NCBI GenBank assembly: GCA_031256675.1
Contig: JAIRQC010000008.1
Coordinates: 1 to 44,813, forward strand
Direction of reading: 5' to 3'
Origin: Rikenellaceae bacterium
Lineage (GTDB): Bacteria > Bacteroidota > Bacteroidia > Bacteroidales > Rikenellaceae
Length of the DNA: 44,813 nucleotides
Shown here: positions 9,366 through 19,200 of the stretch, one piece after another
Layout of the letters: each line of letters opens with the position of its first letter
How positions within the stretch are numbered: the first letter of the stretch is position 1
Notes under the pieces: model-generated
Seen by the model: only the letters and a program-made list of their open reading frames with translations
The model's database searches: none
What the model was told of the DNA's origin: nothing
Position numbers and translations under genes: made by a program

Positions 9366-9650
9366 GTGGGTTATGATGTAGAGCATGACGAATTAGTTAC
9401 AAAACTTGTTGGCGAGTACAAACAGGTGCCATTAATCCCTGCCTGGGCCATAACAATTCATAAAAGCCAAGGTCTAACATTCAATAAAGCTATTGTGAAT
9501 TTTGGGGACGGAAAAGCCTTTGCTACAGGGCAAACATACGTGGCACTGAGCCGTTGCAAGAGTTTTGAGGGATTAACTTTATCAAGAAAAATTAGATTAG
9601 AAGATATTGCAGTGGATAATTCTGTAAAAACATTTATGTCAACTCTTTAA
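9366..9650 (+). pseudogene. C-terminal fragment of a Pif1/RecD-like SF1 helicase
   Basis: About 94 residues remain. They contain AWAITIHKSQGLTF and TYVALSRCKSFEGL, which are the late motifs (V and VI region) of Pif1/RecD2-like superfamily 1 helicases. The ATPase motifs I-III, which should lie several hundred residues upstream, are absent. The apparent GTG start lies directly at the junction with GC-rich repeat DNA, and codon use is AT-richer than in the neighbours. This is a truncated relic, probably left by insertion or deletion of a mobile element. Confidence 0.85.
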
Positions 9651-9663
9651 TTTCAAACTGTTC

Positions 9664-9828
9664 ATGAGACCCCTCCTCTCCCTCCTTTTTGCCATGTTCG
9701 TTATGGCGACGGTTGCCGTGGCCCACGACGGCAAGACCTATTCGCGCGGCGGCCACCGTGACAACCAGAACAATAGCAGCCTCGGCCCGCGAAAAAAGAG
9801 ACCAGGCCTCAACCGGCAAAAACCGATG
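9664..9828 (+). CDS. Possible small exported peptide, doubtful
   Basis: An ATG at 9664 opens a frame whose first ~20 residues form a signal-peptide-like segment (MRPLLSLLFAMFVMATVAVA) followed by a basic, polar tail. The frame runs on to 10038, but beyond ~9830 it overlaps the HTH gene in another frame and looks like non-coding shadow. It may be a small secreted protein that has lost its end, or chance. I see no family resemblance. Confidence 0.25.
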
Positions 9829-9865
9829 ACAGGAAAGTTATCGGTCAATAAGGAGGAAGGGTTCA

Positions 9866-10165
9866 ACCGTCAAACGAAAGATAAAGGAAAAGTGCATCCG
9901 TATAGGTGCGCTGGCCGAGGCGATCGGCACGAGCCGGCAGAATTTCTATACCATTGCCATCAAGAACGACAACGTGACCACGGGCACGCTCGAACGGATT
10001 GCCGAGGCTATCGGCGAGCCGGCGTCGTATTTCTATAATGAACTGCCGATACTGTCGCTGGAGGACTATGCCGCTGTGCGTCAGACCGAAAAGGAGGTCG
10101 AGATGCTGCGCAAGCAGGTTAAATATCTTCAAGGCACCATAAATGAGCTTATTAATAAATATTGA
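9866..10165 (+). pseudogene. XRE-type helix-turn-helix regulator lacking a canonical start codon
   Basis: Frame 9830-10165 reads VKRKIKEKCIRIGALAEAIG, then TSRQNFYTIAIKNDNVTTGT, then LERIAEAIGEPASYFYNEL, a clear Cro/CI-type HTH, followed by a coiled-coil-like tail (~EKEVEMLRKQVKYLQGTI) ending at TGA 10163-10165. An AGGAGG at 9851-9856 would be a good ribosome site, but no ATG, GTG or TTG follows at the right distance; the frame begins after a TGA at 9827. The first in-frame GTG (9974) would delete most of the HTH. Either the start was lost or an unusual start is used. It converges on the giant gene, 86 bases away, and may be its former regulator. Confidence 0.6.
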
Positions 10166-10251
10166 CTGCCGACAATAAAATGCAAATTCTCCGCAATGAA
10201 AACGCTTTCACATAAATATATGTTGATTAACAATGTGTTACACGCAATTAT

Positions 10252-13200
10252 TTATGCTTTCAAATTCTTGACGGCGGCCGTGGGCCCTGATTCCTTTCTG
10301 TATGGCCCAAAATCATATTCCTGCACGGGGTCTATCATCTGATTTGCGGCCAAATCCCAGTCGACCAGCGGCATATAATACTTCCACTTGGGACTTTGAA
10401 TTAACTCTTTCTGATCATGCGTCAGTATCCCCGCGCTGACCATAGTATCAAGCGTAGAGGTGTTTGCCGCTCTAAGTCCATCCCACAACCTGTCGACCGT
10501 TGCGCCATACAGCGTATTGCGCTCAACCTTCGAAAGGCTGTCTATCACCTCCGCACGCGCCTTTGCACGCTGCGCTTCGCCTTTGACGTTAGTGTTGATT
10601 TGCCCGAAAGCATCGACGAGTTTATCCCTCAGATCGGCAGGAAGTTTATCGGCAAAACTTTTCCTGCCAAAAAGGAAATTCGAATCCTCTATCAATTTCC
10701 TGTGCAGGCCTTTGGCAACCTTGCTTTCGACGCGCGCTATGGACGACACTGCCAAATGGTAGTTCCAGTTCGGATTAACCGGCCCTTTCGACTCAGGGTC
10801 TCCAAAGGCAGCCGTGCCGCTGTCATGCCTCTCGACGGCGGACTTGAAAGCGATATAGTCGACTACCTCGCGAGAAGTGAGGCCGGAGAACTTCATAATA
10901 TCCAGCATCGAACTCATGACAGGAGTGATATAATTACGCTTGAACTCGTTGACACTCGCACTGGCGCGGCTCGTCAACATGTTGAACTTGTTATATGCGT
11001 CGTTCACAGGGGAGATAACCACGCCAAAATTCTTTGTCGCGGCATCCATGAATTGCACTATTGGCAAGTGTGAATCCTGTAATTTCCGCACTAACTTCTG
11101 CATCCGACTGTTCTCGTTGAAGACAATTCCATTTCTCTTTTTGTCTTCAACAATACGGACTGCACCCTTGTCCTTTTTGAGTGCTTCGGTTTGGGCGCGC
11201 TCCATAAACAGCGTTACAAGTTCGTCTTTCCGCTCAGGGGACATGTCGTCGACAAGAGCATCAACGAATTTATTAACAGTAGCGTCCGGCACTACCCTGT
11301 CGAGTGGCTGCCGGAAAAAACTTTTTACCGAAGTTACTATTGTCTGTCGTGCGATCCGGTTCACTTCATCCATCTCCCTGTCGGAAAGGCTGGCAAGAGA
11401 ACGTTTCAGAGGGCTCATGCCGCTATCTGAAAAAAGCCCCGCGAATTTCCTGCTCGCCAACTGTCGGGCCCGCCATTTGACGATGTCCTCGACTCTCCCT
11501 GCGGGCATGGCCTCAACGACAAAACCAGCGATATTCTTTATGGACTGACGTGAGATATATTCCCGCAAGTTCTGTTTCAGGAAATCTGTTACGTGGCTCA
11601 CTATCGAACCCATACGCAAGCCGTCCAGATGCTCGCGATCTTCCTCCGAAAGTTTGGCCACGGCATTGTTGAGCAACTTGCGGTTCATCTCATGGAAGAT
11701 GTTTGACGTTGTCGATATTCCTTTCGAAGCAAGGAAATCCTTTACCGCGGCCCGCTCGGATTTGACAAGATAACTGATCCCTGAGAACTGTTCCTTATCT
11801 TTGGCGGGCAATGATTTGTAGTATCGCTCGGCAACGGCGCGCAGTTGTCCGTCATCCAGGAGTTCCGGCGTAACGCCGTTGTTTCCGATAAAGTCGGCCG
11901 TCAGGTCGAGCATGTCGACGTCGGTATTTTTTGCCTCCCGATCAATTAAGAATTTATGCAGGGCGGCCTTTTCTTCCGCTGAGGCAGAATTCCATATGCT
12001 GAATACCTCCCGATCTTTACGGCTCAACCCTTTGTAATAATCCCATGCAATCCGGTTGAGTTGCTCCCTGTCGACAAGCGCAGTATCAAGGCCGCGTGTG
12101 CGGATGGCGTTCTCGATAGCATCGCGAACGTCAAGCGCGGCAGGGCGAGTGGCGTCGTTGGCGATCTCTACATCCCTTGCCGCCGAGGTTTCCTGCAATT
12201 TATCTCCTGCCCGTCGATGCCTGATCCCGTCGGCATACCTCGGATCTGCGCCGTAAATGTCGTCCATTCTGCGCGCCGTGCGGTTGCGATTGGCGATGTA
12301 GTCTGCGCGGCCCTTTATTGTTGTGGCTTTGGCAAGGTTATTTCCGGCATGCCACAGCATCCAGATAATGTCTTTGTCCGTGAACCGTACCTCGCGGCCC
12401 AACACCTTGCGAAGCCAGTTGCGCACGGCGGCCACGATACGCTGCAACATGCCGGGCGTGATGTTTCCCTCGGCAAGTCGGGCGATATACTCTTCGACGG
12501 CCTCCTGTCGGTTCTCGGCGCCGTACTGCCGGTAGAGGGTCTTCTGCGTCTGCTCCGGCAGCGAGTTCCATATTCTGTCCCGCAGCTCGGCGTATGCCTC
12601 CTCGCCGAAGACGCGCTCCATACCGTAGTGCCCAATGGCCTCGTGGTAGAATGTGGCCAGCGCATCAGCCGGATCGCGGTGGTTCGGCGCGACGACGACT
12701 ATCTCGCCCGTGCGACGGTCATAGTAGCCACGCGCCCGCCGCTTGTCGGCCTCGACCTTTTTGTTGGCGTCTACAATTTGGCTTGCGTCGGATACAACGG
12801 TAACGGGCACGCCGTACTTCTCCGACAGCCTGCCCACCTCGTCGACTATGGCCCGAATCAGATTTCCTGATCCGAATCGTCGTCCGGAAAATGGCACCAC
12901 CTTATCCAGCGCCGACCGCTCACTTTCTTTTCCGGTTCGGGCTCCGGCGTCGCCTGCTCGTCCGGATTCGGCGTCTGTTCCTGCGTTTTGCTGCTGTCGC
13001 TTTCCATTTTCAAACTCGCTGAGCGTTCGTTCTACAATATTTTTTACGTGCGGAAGGTTGTTTATCAGGCTCTCAGCCAGTTTACGGGCCGTAACCTCTC
13101 CGGCCATGAACTGCCGGAATGTGCCACCCTGCCTGTTCGGGTTGGCCAATGAGCCGATGGCATATGCGACAACCTCCCTGCCTTTCTCCACAGCGTCGGC

Positions 13201-16200
13201 CCCACTGTATTTTGTGAACTGCACCTTGAAGAACGGTATATCCTTTGCCTCTTCGTATGCCCTCGCGAAATCTTCGTCACTCAGTATGCTGTCCGAGTAC
13301 ATGTGGGCGGCCTCGTGGACGAATGCCCTGTCGTATCTCCACGCATCGCGGTAATGGTCGCTTGCCGACATGTCCATGCCGATAATGCGCGCACCGGGAA
13401 TGTTGAAGCCGCCAGGCCTGTTTCTTCTGTATTCGGCTATCTTCTCTTCTATCTCCTCGAACGTTGCATCCTCCGGCGCGGCCTGCATCATAAGGCCGCT
13501 CAGCGTCAGGTCGCGCGGATTCTCGCTGTCGAACGTCACCACATCGACCCCAGCGCCATACGCGCGATTGATCCCGTCAAGGTAGTCGACCACCGCGCCG
13601 CGCTTCACATCGCGCCAACGGCTCAAATCCTGCTCAAAGGTAGCGTTATTTTCCCGCCCCGCAATAAGGTCGTCGTACTCTTTTTGAAGCAGCGCAAGAT
13701 TGCTGCCGAGAGTATTGTCGGCTTCGGCAAGACGTTTCGGGGCGTCACGGAATGCTACGGGAGGAGCCTCTTCAATATCATAGTATGTAACCTTTTGTCC
13801 GGCTCTATTCTTTTCTGCTCCCACCCTGTCGCCGGTGATCAGAAGACTGGTACCCTTTATCACCTTGCCATTGTATTCGGATATGTCAGCCCCAATACCA
13901 GGCGCAGCTATCTCGTCGAGTGTTTTGTCCGTCGTCCCGTAGTTTCCAACCTCCTTCTTCTTGACCATTCGGGTCGGCACCAGGGGAAAGGGAACGCGTT
14001 CGACATTTTTCCCTTTCAGGCCGAGACGATACAGCACCTCGTCCCTGCCGGTGAGATCCCCGTTCAGTTGATCGCCAAATTTAGTAGCGTTGTTCCCGTG
14101 TCCTGAAAACCTTACGGTAATACTGCGGCCGTTATTTGTGTTGTTGTATCTGACGTAAGATGATTCGGTCGTGTTGCTGTAACTTACACTTACCGAAATC
14201 TGAGGATACTCGGGAAAGTCGAATACTTTGGGTTCATAATGCCAGCTGCCATCGCCGATATAATTGCCGGATCTGTCCGTCAGCGCCATCCGCGCTTCAC
14301 GAAACCGTATGTCGTCATCCTGAGCCGAGAACTCGCCGATATTGTCCGTGGCCGACTTGATCTGGCTGGGCAGGCCGACGACAAAATGTGTCGACCTGTC
14401 CGCTTTCGGCGCAATAATCCCCGCATAACCGACAACATCCCGCAACGCACCGTATACGTCCGTCAGGCTTCCCGATGCATTTACGAGCCCTCCTATAAGT
14501 TCTGCATCGTTATCGCTGTTTTCATGTTCGAAGTCTGTCGCATATTTCAGGACACTGTTCAACCCTTCCATGTCAACATCGCCGTAGTTCGACAGGAACA
14601 TGTGCTCGAGGCCTTCGCCGGATAACTCGTCAATGCGACGGATAATCTCGCCAAGTTCTTTTTTAGTTATTGTCAATTTATTGGAACTCAACGGGCGGCG
14701 AAGATTAAGAAAGGTCTCGAACAGCTCGCCGCGCGTTCCGTCTCCCGTGTCAAAGTTGCGGCCCGAGGTAAAGGCCTCGGCATATTCGCGGGCATCAGTG
14801 AAATAAAAACCTTGCCCGTCGCTGGTGCCGGACGTACCCATGTATTTACTGTTGAACTCCGTGAACGTATTCGGGCTGCCGTGGTACACCACCAGCGGCT
14901 CGCCGTTCTCGTCGACAACTTTCGACGAATTTTTTTTGGCGGTTACAATATTTTGTATTACATTTGCAATGTCTCCGAGCGGGTTTCTGGCTTGACCAGT
15001 CTTGAACTCCCCGTTTCGGAGATTTTTTTGTAGAGCGACATCATGCAAATAAAAACGATTGCTTGTTTCTTTCCGGGTAATCACTACAATACCAGCGTAC
15101 CCGTCATTACCTATCTTGACAGGGGCTGCTATTACAAAGGTATCATAACCCCTCTGCTTCCAATTGCGCTGGCTGTCTATTATCTGGCCGTTTTTTATTA
15201 TTGCTGGCACGGCGGCAAACGCTGCGCTCTTTTTGCTGCCTATACCGTGAAACATGCTTGATTTGATCCCGCGTTTGTTGAGTTCAACGAATCCCAACCC
15301 CTCCCGCTCAACCTGTCCGGCGTAGTTCTGTTCGTAGAACGCGGCCACCTTGTCCGTCAGCGGGGTTTCGTCTTTTTGAAATTCGTTGCCCGTGAGCGTT
15401 GAAACATACTGATCGCCGAGCAGGTAATCGGCCTGTGCCGCCTTCTCCCAGTCTCCGAACCACCTCTTGAACGCCGTGGTGCGCACCGTCGCCCACTGCT
15501 CCGGCGTGAGCCTGGTCGGCTCGCCGTTCGGGGCTTTGAGATAGGCGCCGCCGGCCTTTGCCCGCGCTGCGATGTCGGCCATCTCCCTGCGGAAAGCCTC
15601 CTGCAATTCACCGGGGCGATACGATGCGGTGAGTTCGCCAGGAGCTTCCGCCGAACGGTAGCTTATCCCCACCTCTCGCCCTTCGGCAATCTGACGTCTC
15701 CAGTTTTCGTATCGACGCATGAGGTCAATGTTCTCTTCGGAATATTCCCCATCCGGTTCGGCACGCAGCTCTTCGGCGGCGGCAAGGGCCTGCGAGGGAG
15801 AGTAGATACTGTTCAATACATCTATTATCTCGCTGCGCGCATCGGTATTGTCGAAGTTATACCGCGGCCCTGCGCCGGCCCCGAATTCCGACCTGTTGTC
15901 GGTCGAGTAATCCTGCCACAGACTTTCGGCGTACCGGTCTACCGTCGTGCCGTCTTTTGAGAGCAGCCCTATGCGGATCATGCGTTCGCTGTTACTGCCC
16001 TTGAACCCGAGTTCCGTCGCGAGGCCGCGGGCAACGCCATTGTCGTTCCATGCGAACTTCAAACCCGAAGCAATATCCTGCAGAATAACATCGCGCAGCG
16101 ACACGGGATCGCCCAGCGCACCAAGACGCCGCCGGAACCTGGTCGGACTCCTTACCCGGTCTGCTCGACGAACCGGTGCGGGTTGTGCCGCACCCTCGAC

Positions 16201-19200
16201 AGGCGGAATATTTTGCCCCGAAGTATTGCCGTTCTCGGAAATTTCCGTAATTTTGCCAACAGAAGGCGCACCGGTTTCTGTATGGGGAGTGTACTCGGCG
16301 GATGTTTGACCGGAAACATCGAGTGCCGTCGCAATATAGACGACACTCCCCGCCTTTAACTTATCAAGTAGTTGTTTGGGCCGTATGATATGGCTACTGA
16401 CAACTACTTCTTTTTTATCGTTGCTTACCGTCACGCTCTCGAAATGCGTGTATTTCTTGCCGGAACTGTCGGCAAACGTTTTTATAAACAGCAGATTGGT
16501 GTCGCGCTCATTTACAGCAGAGTTCCCTCTGCTAATCTCCTCAACAACCATGTCCGGATCATTGAGTGTAGGTTTTACCATTCCGAATTGATCACTTCTG
16601 CCTTTTGCCTGTAATTTCAGATACTGATTCTCGCCCATCTTCACCTTGCCGATGGGCGTGTCCACCATGCCGTCCTCCCCGAACGCGGCATACCAGTTCT
16701 CCGGCGTAAGCTCCAATATGGGAGCTTCGACGGCCAGCTCCTCCATGCGCCTCATTAAGGCCGCTGCGTCGTCTTCCGCAAGTTGCCGCGGCGCGGGTAC
16801 GGGCGCGGCCTCGACATCGGCCGGTTGCCTTTCGACGGTTTCATCCGTAACGCCCAATGCGGCAAGGGCACGGGACATGCGCAGCGCTTCGTCCGATGCC
16901 GTCCTGATTTGCGCCGGTTGTTGCACTGTGGTTATGTCTTCGGCCTGTGCGGCTATCCGAGGCTGCCCTTCAACTGTGGCTTCCGTCGACGGCAGGGAGT
17001 TCAGCCGTGCGTCTATCACCGACCTGCGGGCGTTGAGTTCGCGCAGACGCTTGACCTCGACAATGCTTTTGCCTGTCTTGCTGCTCAACTTCCCTGTCTG
17101 CTCGGCTATCGCGGCGGACTGGCCGGCGAGATATTCGACGAACTCCGGTGTGTCGGCGCCGAGTTCGTACTCCGCATACCGTATCTGCCGGTCTGGAGTC
17201 AGCTCATCCTCGACGACCTCGCCCTTGCTGTTCACCGGCAGCCCTGCGTAGAACTCCGCGCGCTGCCGTGCGGCAGGGTCGACGGCGACGGGAGCAACCG
17301 GCCCTGCGCCTTGTAATGGCTGCGCAGTTGCCGGAACAGCGCCTCCTGCGGCTGTCTGCCCTGTCGGGGCCTGCGCGTCCTGCTGAACCGTCTGCACGCC
17401 GTTTTGAACGGCATTCACGATTGCCGGAGCGACATTGCCGGCAGGAGCCTGCGCCGCGTCGACGGCCTGCTGCGCCTCCCGTACAGCCTCCTGCGTGGTG
17501 ACGGCGGGTGTTCCGGCCGCGCCGTCTTCGGCGGCGGGCGTTGCCTGGTCGGTACTGGACGGGTCGAATGCCAACACGTCCCCCGTTGCCTCCCGCATCA
17601 TGTCGCCGTAGGTCTTGCCGCCCGTTACGTCTGCGGCATTCACACTGCCGCGAGTGCCGTCGTCCTCCCATTCAACGTCATATATGCCGTAGTCGCGGGC
17701 TACAACCTTACCGGTGCGGCCCGTAATGTCGGTAATGTAGTCGCCAGTATCGTAATAGTTGCCAAATTTGTCCTCCGCCACCACAGCGGCCACCCTGGGA
17801 CTTACTCCACCGCGTTCGGCCTGCGCAATGACGGACTGTGCCTTTTGCACTTTCGCGTCCGGGTTTTCAGCGCGCATTGCCTCCTCCATGCGCATGGTCA
17901 TGTAGGCGTCTGCCGGTATGATGCGAACATCGTCAAGGGCCGAGGCCGCAACCTGCCTGCGATCGCCGCTGGCATCCTCGACAACCACCATTCCCGCGCC
18001 GGAACTGTCATTCAAATCTCCTGCTATAACATGGCAGTTGCCGCCATCTACCCTCGCCATGACAAGCTCGCCAGTCTCTCCATCTCCATCTGGCCCCATG
18101 TAGGCTTTGCGGACTGTCTCCCGTGTTATGTCGGATGAGATCTTCTCGCTTTCTCCGAACGAGGAAAGATAATCGTCGAGCACCTCTTTATTCACCGTTG
18201 CGGTTAAATAGTCAATGGTGGCGGCGGCTATGAGTTGCGGCGACGATGCTACGGGTGCATCTGCGCCCTCCGGACGTATCGACCTGACGCCGTCGGAGAA
18301 TGGATATGCAAATATGGACGGGGTCAACCTTGCAAGCTCGGCGCCGATCTCCTTTATGGATGGCCTGTTCACCGCGGCGAATATCGCATCGCGCAGCCCG
18401 TTGTCATTGGGAATGCGCTGTAACGCCGTTTCGGCCTGCCTTTCGAGTTGCTCGCGCTGCTGCTGCCGCGCCTGCTGTTCATTGGCCGCACTCTGACGCT
18501 CCACCGCACGCATAATCCGGCTCGACCTGCCAAGCCTGCCAAGCCCTTTCATGGCGGAAGCTGTGCCGTGCACAACCATATCGGGAGCACGCAGCAATCC
18601 TGTGGTAGCGGCGACAGTCGCTATCGTTGTCCAGAAGTTATCCGAAGAGAAGTTCTCTTTGAGCCTGTCCGGCTCGCCGGTCATCAGTGGCCTGGTGATA
18701 TTGTTGAGAATCTCTTCCGAACTCTCTTCCAGAACGTCGCCAAGCATAATACGGTCGTAGATGCGGTTGCCGACAGGAGTGTTGAGTGATTTGAGGCCAA
18801 ACTTAAAGCCGAGCCTGCGTCCGACGGATTTCAGGGGTTGGGTGATCAGGCCGCCCGAAACTTCCGAAAACGCCTCGGAGAGGCCGCCAGCATATGCCTT
18901 GTATGCCCTCTCGATTACGGGCGTTTTATTGAATACCAGGTTTTCATCTTCGTCAAGCGAATACTGCGCCTGCGTCCGGTCGAGATAGTCGGACCAGGTG
19001 CCGCTCATAAGCGGCGCATATGCAGCGGCGCCGGCCAGATTGCCCAATACCTGAGCCCCGACGCGCCGAACCGCACTTTTCGTGCCCTCTTTCGCAACGG
19101 ACCTGGCTACAGCCTTGCCTGTACCCGAGACAAGAGACGAGCCTCCGGCAGCAAATCCCGCCATATATGGTATCGACTGTGCCGCCCCGGAACCCATCCT

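Noticed and set aside
9119..9376. Possible 85-residue protein with a 13-residue repeat
   Set aside because: It runs through hairpins and a DNA repeat, has no promoter or homology, and ends in the helicase relic.
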